Positions 25,270-36,802 of a stretch of 64,000 nt of DNA are shown in pieces. The translations under genes were made by a program, and so were the position numbers. The stretch's first letter is position 1; each line of letters opens with the position of its first letter. The notes under the pieces are model-generated. The model ran no database searches and was not told the origin of the DNA. It saw only the letters and a list, made by a program, of their open reading frames with translations. Origin of the DNA: Saccopteryx bilineata (Eukaryota; Chordata; Mammalia; Chiroptera; Emballonuridae); the NCBI RefSeq assembly GCF_036850765.1, contig NC_089492.1, positions 164,670,296 through 164,734,295 on the forward strand, read 5' to 3'.

Positions 25270-26477
25270 TTATGGATATTTTTTATTTAAAAATATACAT
25301 CAGTCTTTCTGATTTGAAAGTTAGATCTCTTTTCGAAAGATTCCCACTCTGCACATACAGCCTGTGAAGAACCAGTAGTAAAGTGGTCATGTTTATATGG
25401 AATTCCAGGGGAGGACAGGCTGTTTTGGCTATTGATGCCCGGCATTTCTCTAATCACCAAAGTTAACCAACAGAGGAGACGATGTGCAGTGAATTTTCCC
25501 ATCAACCCCTTTGGAGGTCTAGAGCAGTGCCTCTCATGCTCTGACGGGCATCTGTTATGCCAGCTGGCGATAGGTTACAATGCAGATTCTGACACAGTAG
25601 GTCTTGGAGCTGAGCCTGGCTTCTGTTTCTAACACGCTCCTGGTCCAGGACAACACTTAGAAGTGCTTAGACTATACCCCGCTGCCTTATTTTTCCTGTT
25701 TCCCAGCAGAGACAGACCATCATCTAACCCTCCAGATCCTGTGAGGTCGGTGGTGACAGAGAGGCTGAGTGACCTGAAGCCCACACAGGCAGTGCAGTAT
25801 AAAGCAGTGTTTTTCAAACCTAAATAACACACATCTGCTTTTAATGAGGAAAAATTCTCTTAGCACCTCAGTTTTTGCTTTATTTATTATAATGTTATCT
25901 AAGTCTATATAAGAATAAAGCTACAACTAAATGCCTGTAGCCCTTGCACAAGTATAAAACCAAAAGAAGTTTACAGATCAGACACAAGTAGAACTATAAA
26001 ACTAATAAAATTTAAAATAGCATTAATTAAATGTGGTGGATGATGATGTTTTGCCTCAAAGGAAACTGCCACTGGTAATGTGATTATGGTGCTCAGTGCT
26101 GAAGTGGTTCCTTGAGTTCAGCATGCAGATGCTGACTGTGCTGGCTGGTGACTCAGTTCCCCCACTGTTTTTCTCTGTTCAGATTGTTACTTTGACTTGT
26201 CAGGCACATCGTGATGTCATTTGGCGTTCAGCTAGCCGGACTGCATTGCTGCAAGGCAGCTGTGTTCTGTGTAAGTCTTCCACAGCTGAAGCGGAACCCT
26301 GCTCTGGCATGCCACAGAGTGCAGGTGCAAGCCTGGGCACTGATGTGCTCTCTCCATGCTGCTTGGTTTTAGGGCATTTATCCAGAATATTCAGAACATG
26401 AAGATTATTTTAAAACGTTTTTATCAACATAAAAAATGTCCAATTCTCATAGCAAACTCTTGGATTCCCCTACCCTA

Positions 26478-26478
<1 letters not shown>
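25270..26478. other. Intergenic stretch without recognised features
   Basis: No recognisable gene. Short open frames occur but show no family resemblance I can name. Confidence 0.5.

Positions 26479-26479
<1 letters not shown>

Positions 26480-26511
<32 letters not shown>
26480..26511 (+). repeat. (AC)n microsatellite
   Basis: About 16 AC units. Confidence 0.97.
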
Positions 26512-26513
<2 letters not shown>

Positions 26514-26554
26514 TTCTCCCTCCCTCCCTCCTGTCTCGCCACAAGAATTTTTAA

Positions 26555-26725
26555 ATTTTTTAATATTCAATTTATTGGGATGACATTGGTAAATACAATT
26601 ATGTTAGTTTCAAGTGTACAATATATAGTACATTATCTGTATATTGTACTGTGTGCTTACCATCCAAAGTTCAAATCTCCTTTCATCACTGTTATATTTG
26701 ACCCCTTTACCTTTTATTCCTCCTT

Positions 26726-26763
<38 letters not shown>

Positions 26764-27489
26764 CTGAAGTTGGAAACAGGGAGGCAGTCAGACAGACTCC
26801 CGCATGCACCCGACCGGGATCCACCCGGCCTGCCCACCAGGGGACGATGCTCTGTTGCAACCAGGGCCATTTTAGCGCCTGAGGCAGAGGCCATGGAGCC
26901 ATCCTCAGCGCCTGGGCCAACTTTGCTCCAATGGAGCCTTGGCTGTGGGAGGGTAAGAGAGAGACAGAGAGGAAGGAGAGGGGGAGGGGTGGAGAAGCAG
27001 ATGGGCGCTTCTCCTGTGTTCCCTGGCCGGGAATCAAACCTGGGACTTCTACACGCCAGGCCGACGCTCTACCACTGAGCCAACCAGCTAGGGCCTATTG
27101 CCCCTTCCTTCACTTAACTGCCATACTGTTATCTGTGTCTGAGTCTTTGTTTTTCTTTGTTGTTCATTTGTTGCTTTCAGTTTTATATCTCATGTTTGAG
27201 TAAAATCATACATTTCTTGAATTTTTCTGTCTGACTTAATTTCACTTAGCATGATACTCTCAAGATGCATTCATGTTGCTGCAAATGGCCGTATTTCATC
27301 TTTTGTTATGGCTGAATATTATTCCATTGTAAATATGTATCACATCTTTTTTTATCCAGTTGTCTGTTGAAAGACATATCGATTGTTTCTGTCTTGGCCT
27401 CATTAAATAATGCTGCAGTGAACACAGGGGTACATATATCTTTATGAATAAATGTTTTCAGAATTTTCAGGTAGATACCCAGAAGGTCC
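26555..27489 (-). mobile_element. 5'-truncated L1 (minus strand), split by a SINE
   Basis: Reverse of the L1 ORF2 end and 3' UTR: 'tgttagtttcaagtgtacaa', 'ggctgaatattattccattg', 'aaataatgctgcagtgaaca'. Perfect 16-bp target duplication CCACAAGAATTTTTAA (26539-26554 and 27490-27505). About 570 bp of L1 remain once the SINE is removed. Confidence 0.9.
26731..27094 (-). mobile_element. Rhin-1-like SINE with (GT)n end
   Basis: Minus-strand head at 27094 ('gccctagctggttggctcag'), B box 'aggtttgattccc'. The 3' end is a GT/CA run (26731-26761) in place of a poly(A), like the copy at 2530. Inserted in the L1 at 26555. Confidence 0.9.
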
Positions 27490-27509
27490 CCACAAGAATT
27501 TTTAATAGT

Positions 27510-27720
27510 GGCTCGTAGCATTGGTGCTTTGGCTCCTCACATATCTGGGTTCAGACTTGGGCACATTCTCAACCTTTTCTGAACCTCAGTGTTTTCATAT
27601 TTTAAATAGGGATAATAGTACTTATTGAATAATTAATTAAGAGAAATAAATGCAATAATGTTCATGAAGCATGCATAGTAAGTGTTTAAGTGATGGCTAT
27701 CATTGCTTTGATTAGAAATA
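27510..27720 (-). repeat. MIR SINE remnant
   Basis: Reverse MIR: 'ggttcagacttgggcacatt', 'cttttctgaacctcagtgtt', 'agggataatagtacttattg'. Confidence 0.6.
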
Positions 27721-29425
27721 CTAATTAACATTTTGCTAAGTTCTTTATATTATTTTATATATTGAGTGGTAGAATCAGGATTTAAACCCAAGTCTGACTC
27801 CAAAGCCCATGCTTTTATGAAAAACAATTTAATGTAAACCATCAATATCAGTTGCTTATATGTTTTTTAATATTAAATTATATTTTCTCAATACAGTATT
27901 TGTTATAAAATTAATGTTTCTGTGGAGGGGAAATGGCTAAGGTTTTTTAAAATAATTGTGTGAATATGCTAATAATCAAATTGAAACAAAATAAATACGA
28001 ATTTTATTTACAGGTTGTCATACTAGGTTGTGGTCCAGTAAAGGAATATTGAGGCCATTAGTCCCAACTTGTACCTTATGTTACACATTTGTGGTTTGTA
28101 ACTAATGATAACATGAGACTACCCCTAAATCTTGATAAAGTTTTTGCAGAAAAAGAGTTCTCCCCTGACAAGTATTATCCTGATGTTCCTTGATAGTTCT
28201 GAGAAATAGTATGCAAATATTTTAAATTTCACCTGTGAAACGTATTTGAAAAATTGCTTTAACTGTTCTTTAAAATAATTTTTAGTAAGTCTTCTATTTT
28301 TTTCCTAATTGCTAAAATAAATTCTAGAGTTCTGAAAAATGAACAAACATACATGGCAGGCTGGATTTTTTGTTTGTTTGTTTTATTTGGCTTTTTTCTC
28401 TCATTGGGTGATGGGAGAAAATACCAAGAGAGGGTTTTAAGAGGAACTAAATTATTTTTTAACAAGGATAGTATGTATCAAATTCAAGTTCTTTTTCTAC
28501 TTTAGTGTACCACATTTGTGTAGGTTATTAAAGTAGTGGAAACACCTAAATGAGGCTGACACTGAATTTCATTCAAGTCTGTTTTAAAAATATTTTCCTC
28601 TCTGCCATTTTATACAGAAGTATGGTACTCATCCATGTTGCAGAAATTATTCTTTTTGGCAGTCCATCGGCAGGGTCCTGGAGTTGAATGAGCGCATGCC
28701 TCCTCATCTGTACAGGCGGGTTGCCAAGATAGAAAACACGTGGTACCTGGCAGCCCCACCCCATAGGACAGCATGAGGCATAGCCTGTTCACAGCCACAG
28801 CAAAGGCCCAGCCTCCCTGGCGTGCTGTTTCATCAGCCTCCTGTTTGCTGTGGGTTGTGAGCTCTGCTTCAGTTCAAGTTATTTCCCTCTTTAATAACAC
28901 AAGTAAGATTGGCTTATTATCACAGTTCCTTTACTACTTGGTTGAAATGGCCTCAAGTATTTTGCTTCTTTCAAATTCAAATTTATTCTTTGTAAGTAGG
29001 TATATAAAGCATTTGACTGTTTCATTATGTCTTCTAGGTTAGATGTATCTGACGTTTTCACTTTGAAATGCTTATAACATTGATTTTTTTTAAGCATTGT
29101 TTTTAGGTGGGCTATGTTATTTATGAGTTTTATTTCTAATAGTAAAGTAGGTATTAAAACTTATTATGACAAGGGGTATTAGTTCTCAAACAGTTAAGAA
29201 CCACTCAACCCTCTCATTTTACACATGGAGAAATGGATGTCCGGCAGGTTAAGATGGTTGGGCTCCTAGCCAGAGGACATGGGTTCCAGGCACTTAAGGG
29301 TGGCTTTGCCAGCTAGACCCTGAGCTCTTTGCTTTAACTGTGTTTGCTCAGCTGCTTGACTTTGGCATTCCCTCTTATGTTCTCCAAGGGGTTGGTTATT
29401 TATTAATTATTTATCACTTTCTATT
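27721..29425. other. Intergenic stretch without recognised features
   Basis: AT-rich; no gene, RNA gene or named repeat that I can support. Confidence 0.5.
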
Positions 29426-29427
29426 TA

Positions 29428-29752
29428 CTGTATTTCCCCATGTATAAGATGCACTTTAATTTGGGACCCAAAATTTGAAAAAAAAATGTATTATACAAAG
29501 TTATTGAACTCAAGTTTTATTCATCATAAAATTCATACAACTCTTAATCACTGTCAAAACTTCCATCCATTATTAGCTTGTCTTCATCTGTGTCTGATGA
29601 TGAATCACTGCCTTCAATAATGAGTGCAAAAACAAACACGAATAAGCTGGAGATCCAAGTAAAAAATCTACAACCACTGTATAAGATACACCCAGTTTTT
29701 AGACCCCATATTTGTCGAAAAAAAGGTGTGTCTTATACATGGGGAAATACGG
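29428..29752 (-). mobile_element. Pogo/Tc1-type MITE, 325 bp
   Basis: Terminal inverted repeats CTGTATTTCCCCATGTATAA and CCGTATTTCCCCATGTATAA (read inward from each end), flanked by TA (29426-29427 and 29753-29754). The minus strand encodes an acidic stretch (SDTDEDKLIMDGSFDSD) like the C-terminal tail of a pogo/CENP-B-type transposase, so it is a deletion derivative. Family assignment is inference. Confidence 0.82.
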
Positions 29753-29876
29753 TAAGTTTCACTTGCTCAGCCAAGTTTCAAGGGAGGACCAGAGCCAGTA
29801 GTCGGTAGCAGAGGTCATTCAGGGACTAAAAACAATTGGGAGTATGAGGTAAATGTTCATCTAAAGCAGTGGTAGT

Positions 29877-30276
29877 CAACCTGGTCCCTACCGCCCACTA
29901 GTGGGCGTTCCAGCTTTCATGGTGGACGGTAGTGGAGCAACCAAAGTATAAATAAAAAGATAGATTTAACTATAATAAGTTGTTTTATAAAGATTTATTC
30001 TGCCAAACTTAGTGAAAATCAGACATAAAGTACTTGGTAAGTAATTATTATTATATGCTTTAACTTGCTGTAACTCTGCTTTATAAACTTTATAGAGTAA
30101 AGTTACTTCTCTACTTTATAAATCACCATTACTGTGGTCTGACCTGTGGTGGCGCAGTGGATAAAGCGTCGACCTGGAAATGCTGAGGTCGCCAGTTTGA
30201 AAGCCTGGGCTTGCCTGGTCAAGGCACATATGGGAGTTGATGCTTCCAGCTCCTCCCCCCCCCTTCTCTCTCTCTG

Positions 30277-30320
<44 letters not shown>

Positions 30321-30459
30321 GTCTCTCCCTCTCCTCTCTAAAATGAATAAATTTTTTTTAAAAATCACCATTACTGTGGAACCAGTGGGCAGTTAGAAAA
30401 TTTTACTACTAACAGAGATATAAAAGTGGGCGGTAGGTATAAAAGGTTGACTACCTCTG
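29877..30459 (+). mobile_element. Non-autonomous hAT element, split by a SINE
   Basis: Ends CAGTGGTAGTCAACCT... and its inverse CAGAGGTAGTCAACCT..., each leading into 'taccgcccact'. Perfect 8-bp target duplication ATCTAAAG (29869-29876 and 30460-30467), the hAT hallmark. Without the SINE and its duplicated site it is about 340 bp. No transposase sequence seen. Confidence 0.9.
30138..30361 (+). mobile_element. VES/Rhin-type short tRNA SINE in a hAT
   Basis: Head 'tctgacctgtggtggcgcag', (CT)n middle, 'aaaatgaataaa' tail. Perfect 18-bp target duplication AAATCACCATTACTGTGG (30120-30137 and 30362-30379). Confidence 0.95.
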
Positions 30460-30500
30460 ATCTAAAGTTAAAAGTTTGGAATTTAGTTATATACCCAGCT

Positions 30501-30602
30501 GTCAGGAGGTCTCCCATCCAGTTGCTGAGCAGGGCCAACCCTGCTTAGCTCCGGAGATCAGACCAGATCAGGTGCACTCAGTGTGGTTTTTTGGTTTTGA
30601 TT
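30501..30602 (-). pseudogene. 5S rRNA pseudogene fragment
   Basis: On the minus strand the sequence follows 5S rRNA: CCACACTGAGTGCACC, GATCTGGTCTGATCTC, GGAGCTAAGCAGGGTTGG, then TGGATGGGAGACC. The first 13 or so bases and the 3' end are missing or diverged. ATACCCAGCT occurs on both sides (30491-30500 and 30603-30612), which suggests retroposition. Truncated and mutated, so not a working gene. Confidence 0.85.
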
Positions 30603-30612
30603 ATACCCAGCT

Positions 30613-32560
30613 ATCCACTCACTATCCCACTTCTTAAGTAAAGATTTTTTCTAGCAAAGTTGAACCAGAAGGCAACCATCTTTTTGGAAACCAAGTAACG
30701 TTGAGAATATGCTTATCAGAGAATGATGAAATCACACCACCTGGAAAACTGCACAGACTTGGCAGGGCCACGCTGGCGCACGTGCCAAGGGGTTGACGGT
30801 GCACCAGGAGAGGCTGCACAGAAATCACGGGGGCTCGTGCAGAACAAACAGTTCTTATCCAGGAGCCCCTATTCCCACCCTTTTACAGCACACACATTCT
30901 TGTTGCCTTGTTCCTGGTTGGTGGGCAAGGTCACAGAGTAGAGAAGCTGTACTTCTTCTGCTCCTTCAGTGAGTGACTAGGGATCTGTGTGATAAATAGA
31001 GTGATGTTGGGTGCTGCGACACCCTGAACACGTCCAATGGCTTAAACACAATAAAAATGTATTTCTCACTTGAAGTCCAAACAGGTGTTACTGATGAGAA
31101 GGAGCTCTTCTCTAGGTCCTGATTCAGAGACCTACACTCCTTCCATTTTGTGGCTGTGCTCTCTTTATGTGGCTTTCGAAGCTTCCGTCTTCCCCCTTCA
31201 CACGGGCAGACAGGGAGGGAACATGGAGGGCTTCACTGCTGCAGGTGCTCACCAGTTCCACTCATATTCCATGAGCAAGGACTCAGCCATCCCACAGGAG
31301 GCCAAGGAATGTGGGCTCACTGTGGGCCCAGGAGGGGAAGGATAGGAACTTGGTGTCCAACTTTCTGCAGGAATCCAGTCTACTAGGAGCTGGATACAAA
31401 AAATGATAAAAGATTTATTCCAGCCACGTAGAAATGACTGGAATGAAAGACACCCTCCAGCAGAGATGGAGCAAATGTCAGAGAGGTGTTGGCACATGAT
31501 CACAGCTGTGCCTGGGACAAAATCCCCTGGTGGAGCTCCGGACATGCCTGAAAACTGAAGCCACTGGTACCCAGAGCCTCTCTCCCCTAAAGTGCATGTC
31601 CTCTAAAGCAGACGGCATGGAGGAGCACCTAGATACCCTTCCCTCAGTCTTGTGATACTTCACTACACAGAGTCAAGTCTGCATCAGGGGCAGTGACCTG
31701 TTCGGAATGCGGCTTGGGCCTCACCCCAGAACCACAGCCAGACTGCATTTTGTCAAGGTCCCTGCTCATTGGTACGCGCATTAAGGTTTGAGAGTCACTG
31801 TTGTCATCCTGGCTCTGGCATTTACTGGAAGCGTGATGTTAGCTAGATTGCTTAACCTTTCTGTGCCTCCACCTCTTCATCTGTGAAGGGGGGGGAGGGT
31901 ATTGGATATATCCCTCCAGAGATAATGTACACAAATGTTAACACCTGACACTTAGTAAGCATTGGCGGTTGCCACATGCTTAGATTCACTTTTAAAAATA
32001 TAAGGAAATACAGCTTTTGAACTGTAACTGTTTGAACTCACCCTCTTTCAATCTTATTTGTCACACTAAGGGCTTTTAGCTCTTTGAAAAGGTCTTGAGA
32101 TGATTTTCTTATTCAGAAGGTTTAAGTCTTTGTTCCTTAGAAATGAGTGAGCACAGAAAAAGTCAGCAAATGGTGTTTGTCCTAGTAAACCCTGATATAG
32201 ACAACAGCCATAAATTTAATGTATAACCAAGTTCTGTGAACTTAAAAGTATACACAGAAACAGTCTAATTTGTTGAACCTGGAGAGGCAACCTGTGTAAT
32301 GGGCTATAGTTATAACGTAACTAACCCTAGATTAATTGAAATAGCCCAAACAGGATCATTTAGATCAAATAATTTTGTTCAACCAGAAAATAACCTGGTT
32401 TTTCAAAGTTAATTTTGGCTTTACGTCCTGATTTACATAAATCCCATGGTATCTCAGGCTCATCCTTTTCACACTCTCTTAATTCTTTGTGCACAGTAGA
32501 GAAAGTTTTCAGAGGCAGGGCTGACTCTACTGCCCAAAGAATGCCATCTCGGCCTTTAGA
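30613..32560. other. Intergenic stretch
   Basis: A weak MIR (minus) at about 31800-31990 ('ctctggcatttactggaagc'). Otherwise no gene or repeat recognised. Confidence 0.5.
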
Positions 32561-32906
32561 ACATTTTTTTAAGCGAGAGAGACAGAAACAGGGACAGATA
32601 GAGACAGGAAGGAGAGAGATGAGAAACATCAGTTTTTTGTTGCCACACTTAATTGTTCGTTGATTGCTTTCTCATATGTGCCTTGACTCAGGAACTCCAC
32701 CTGAGGCAATAACCCCTTGCTCAAGCCAGCGACCTTGGGCTTAAGCCAGCAACCATGGGGTTATGTCTATGACCCCATGCTCAAGCCAGTGACCCAGCGC
32801 TCAAACCAGATGAACCCACACTCAAGCCAGCGACCTTGGGTTTTTGAGCCTGGGTCCTCTGCGTCCCAGTCCACCGCTCTATCCACTACGCCACTGCCTG
32901 GTCAGG
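32561..32906 (-). mobile_element. Long VES-like SINE with internal repeats
   Basis: Minus-strand head at 32906 ('agcctgaccaggcagtggcg'); the body has about seven short units built on 'ctcaagccagcgacc' (32720-32840). Purine-rich tail at 32561-32620. Confidence 0.85.
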
Positions 32907-33428
32907 CTATAGCATCTTTGAGTCAGTTCCCAGTATTTGTATTCTTGACTTTTGCCTCTTAAACTCTTAATTTTTAAATTTCCAGTGTAATTACTGTATA
33001 TTTACTGATGTTATGGGTGGTTTACTTTAGGCTCATCAAGTTCTTTAAAACTGGGAAAGAAATGGCAGCCTTAATTTTTGTGGCCTTTACTCAAGGCAAT
33101 CTAGCACCATTCATATGTGAGTTCACATAAGAACAAGGCCTCAAATTTAACCTGAATTGTTAGATTATACCATTTGCTGGTTAGGATCATGAATCGGTGG
33201 TAACTTCTGTTTCCAGCTGAGTCAGAGTTAGCACACAGGCCGAGGCGTTCAGACCCTGTCTCTCCCCAGTCCCTAGCGAAACCCACTTACATCTATCTGA
33301 CCGGTGCGCCTGACATGCCGCACGCTGGTCTCCTTGCATAGAGTTTAGGCCAAAGCGGAACTAAGTGGTGCGGACGTTTCCTTGTTGGAGCCATCTTGGT
33401 GTGGACAATGGTGTCCTAACCAATAGTT

Positions 33429-33815
33429 GTTGTTTGTTTGTTTGGGGTTTTTTTGGTATTTTTCTGAAGCTGGAAACGGGGAGAGACAGACAAGACTCCT
33501 GCATGCGCCTGACCGGGATCCACCCGGCACGCCCACCAGGGGGCTACGCGATGCTCTTGCCCCTCTGGGGCGGCGCTCTGCCACGACCAGAGCCACTCTA
33601 GCGCCTGGGGCAGAGGCCAAGGAGCCATCCCCAGCGCCCGGGCCATCTTTGCTCCAATGGAGCCTCACTGTGGGAGGGGAAGAGAGACAGAGAGGAAGGA
33701 GAGGGGGAGGGGTGGAGAAGCAGATGGGCACTTCCTGTGTGCCCTGGCCGGGAATCGAACCCGGGACTTCTGCACACCAGGCCGACGCTCTACCGCTGAG
33801 CCAACCGGCCAGGGC
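33429..33815 (-). mobile_element. Rhin-1-like SINE
   Basis: Head on the minus strand at 33815 ('ggccctggccggttggctca'), B box 'gggttcgattccc', short A-rich end at 33440-33452. Perfect target duplication CCTAACCAATAGTT (33415-33428 and 33816-33829). Confidence 0.95.
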
Positions 33816-33829
33816 CCTAACCAATAGTT

Positions 33830-35155
33830 TTGAGCCTCCCATTACTCCCATGAGAGTTACACAGAAACGGAGAAAGGCACGAAGCTCATGTTTAGGTCAC
33901 AGCAGTGGAATGGCACCGTAAGATCACGTGCATCTTGGGGCTTTGGTTTGTTTTTATGTTTATAAAAATTTATTGTGATATGTACCAGAATTAAATTATA
34001 ATACCTTACATTATATTCTTTTTCAATATAGACTCCTATGACATATGCCTATTACTCTTAGCCTTACAGAGTATATCCTTTTTTGGTTTGTTTATTTTGG
34101 TTTTCTCATTCTTTTTTTAGCGGCTTGTTGGAGATATATAATTTGGTGTTATAAAATTTATTTAAAATGTATCGACAAGTGTTTTTCGTGTCCTCTCAGG
34201 CTTGCACAGCCATCACTACTGTCCACGTGGAGAACATCTCAGTGCCCAGAAAGGAAGCCTCATACTTATGAACAGTTGTCTCCTTTCCCACCCTCCACCC
34301 TCCCTCCTCTGTCTGGCTTGCACTCCTCCGTGTCACACTCACTGCTGGACAGTGTGTCAATGTTGATGAATTAACGCCCATGAAGCCACAAGCCGCGGGT
34401 GCAGCTGACGAGTGACGGAGCGGGCAGTGGGTTGGGTGTCAGAACACTGGATTTGGATTCTCACTAGCTGTGTTGCTTGGGTTCATAATCACTCAGTCCT
34501 TCTATGCCTCGGCTTCCACATCCATAAAATGTAGACAGCAGTCTACTGCACGGTGTGGTCCTGAGAATCACGTGAGAAAATATGGCCACAGCACTTGGCA
34601 TAGTGCCTGGCCCACACTGGGAGGGTAAGACTGGTTCGCTGATGAAAGAGAAACCCCTACGTTGGTGACCAGGGGAACTATGTAGCATATAGTCACCCTG
34701 GTCACCAACCTAGGGGTTCAGAGAGGCATAGCACTTTCCTGTGCCTTAATCACCCTGATCCCCTTCCTCAGAAAAGAGAATTCTAGAATTCAACTTAGAA
34801 CTATGTCCTTTGCCTTACCTTGCAACCTTGCAGCTGCTGCCTCTCCTGCGTGGTGCTGGCTCTCACAGCAGGGCCCACACTCTTTAGAAGCAGGCGCTGC
34901 TCAGCTGGCCACGCAGCATTGCCCCCCTAGGTGAATTGCCAGCCCCTCAGCCCGACCTCAGTGTCATTGCTCCTGTCCCTCATGGGCATGGAACCCGCTC
35001 CAAGATAGGCTGCCTCCCTTAGTCCCTGGCAGTCTAGGTCTGATCGCCGTGTCTTACAGAAACTAGGGGACAGAATTAACCATCTTTCTCTCCTACTGTT
35101 CCCACCTCTCCTGACCCAGAGTTGTCTTTGCAGATTTTCTATGCATGCATCTTAC
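33830..35155. other. Intergenic stretch with one MIR
   Basis: A MIR in minus orientation at about 34430-34620 ('ggatttggattctcactagc', 'ggcatagtgcctggcccaca'). No gene is recognised. Confidence 0.5.
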
Positions 35156-35159
35156 AGAA

Positions 35160-35320
35160 GCAGCTTCTACCCAATAGTGATGAAACAATAGCTACCCTTT
35201 ATGGAAAGCCAGGCATTGTAAATGTATTATCTCTAAGCCTTACATTGACTTTGCAAACTAGGTATTTTCCCCATTTTACAGAAGAAGAAGAAAAGATCTT
35301 AAAGAAGTAAAGAAATGATA
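35160..35320 (+). repeat. MIR SINE remnant
   Basis: 'ctttatggaaagccaggcat' and 'aggtattttccccattttac' in MIR order. Confidence 0.6.
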
Positions 35321-35399
35321 ATATCAGGGAATATGTTTTGGAAAGGAGAGATGATACCTATACAAAGCTTCTTAAAATAGTAAGATTGAGCTATCCATT

Positions 35400-35580
35400 T
35401 CGTGGTGTTGGGCTCGCACCTAAGAAGCACAGGCTTTGATTCAAATCACAGCTCAGCAGTTTACCAGCTTTGTGACTTTGGGCACATTCCTGACCTTGGA
35501 TTTTCAGTTCTCTCATAGGTGAAGAATATTTACCTCTTACAGTTGTAAGGATCAAACGACTTAATACTTATAAACTCTGG
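35400..35580 (-). repeat. MIR SINE remnant
   Basis: Reverse MIR: 'gtttaccagctttgtgactt', 'tgggcacattcctgaccttg'. Confidence 0.65.
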
Positions 35581-35769
35581 CTCTTATTTAAATATTCTAA
35601 TTGTTATGACCAAAGTCTCATTTTGTGGATTTATCAGAAACATTTAGGTCTTTACTTTTACCAATTCAGAAGATGGATAATTGTGTTTGATATGTCCTTC
35701 CTTCAAGAGAAAATGAAAGTTTAGGGGAGGGGTTGGCAAGATTTTTGGGAGCTGGTCAGATAGTAAATA

Positions 35770-36360
35770 CAGTGTGTCTGTAAAGTCATGGTGCACTTTT
35801 GACTGATCACAGGATAGCAACAAAAGACAATAGAAATGTGAAATCTGCACCATATTAAAGGAAAACCCAGTTTCTGTAGGATGATGTGGCAACATGTGCA
35901 CATGCGCAGATGATGATGTAACACCGTGTATACAGCGGAGCAGCCCACGGCCATGCCAGTCGAGATGTGGACGGTACAGAGGAAAGTTCAGTGTGTTCTG
36001 TCTCACTAAATTCAAATCCGTGACCAAAGTGCAACGTGACTATCGGCGCGTTTATAACGAAGTGCCACCACATAGGAATAACATTACTCGGTGGGATAAG
36101 CAGTTGAAGGAAACCGGCAGTTTGGTGGAGAAACCCCGTTCTGGTAGGCCATCAGTCAGTGATGAGTCTGTAGAGGCTATACGGGATAGCTACCTAAGGA
36201 GCCCTGAAAAATCTGTGCGTGAGCCCACATCGAACTGCACTGAATAGGTATGAAACTGGGAGAGTTTTCCTTTTATTTGGTGCAGATTTCACATTTCTAT
36301 CGTCTTTTGTTGCTTTCCTGTGACTGGTCAAAAGTGCACCATGACTTTACGGACACACTG
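35770..36360 (+). mobile_element. Deleted mariner element, copy 3
   Basis: Ends CAGTGTGTCTGTAAAGTCAT and the inverse; TA at 35768-35769 and 36361-36362. Same long inverted arms and the same internal deletion junction ('ctgtgcgtgagcccacatcg') as the copies at 14122 and 18632. Confidence 0.93.
35894..36247 (+). pseudogene. Mariner transposase N-terminal remnant, copy 3
   Basis: Open for 117 codons through the HTH region and GRPS linker to the deletion-derived tail EPTSNCTE. Small losses near 36000 ('ctgtctcactaaa') shorten the frame against the other copies. The catalytic domain is absent. Confidence 0.82.
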
Positions 36361-36502
36361 TATTTTAGGCTTTTCAGACCGTGTCTCTTGTCACAACTAG
36401 TCAATTGCGTTGGGGTAACACAAAAGCAGCCATGGGCATGTCTTTATTTAAGGAGACTTGAATTTAAATTTCAAGTAATTTTCAAGAATAACAATCTTGA
36501 AT

Positions 36503-36798
36503 GACTGGTGGTGGTGCAGTGTATAGGCGTCAACCTGTAATGCTGAGGTCCCCGTTTTGGAACCTCGAGGTCACCGGCCTGAACGCAGGATCGCCAGCTT
36601 GAGTACAGAATCATCGACATGATCTCAAAGGTTGCTAGCTTGAAGCCCAAGGTCACTGGCTTGAACAAGGGGTCACTGGCTTGGCTTGAGCACTCTGGTC
36701 AAGGCATGTATGAGAAGTAATCAGTGAACAACTAAAGTGATGCAACTACAAGTTGATGCTTCTCATCTCCTCCATTCCTGTCTCAAAAAAAAAAAAAA
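36503..36798 (+). mobile_element. VES-like SINE, long type
   Basis: 'actggtggtggtgcagtgta' head, internal 'ggtcactggcttgaacaagg' units, 'aatcagtgaacaactaaagt', and a 17-A tail at 36785-36801. GAATGAC occurs at both flanks. Confidence 0.85.
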
Positions 36799-36802
36799 AA
36801 AG

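Noticed and set aside
26436..26882. 148-codon frame with His-Thr repeats
   Set aside because: Translation of (CA)n and SINE sequence.
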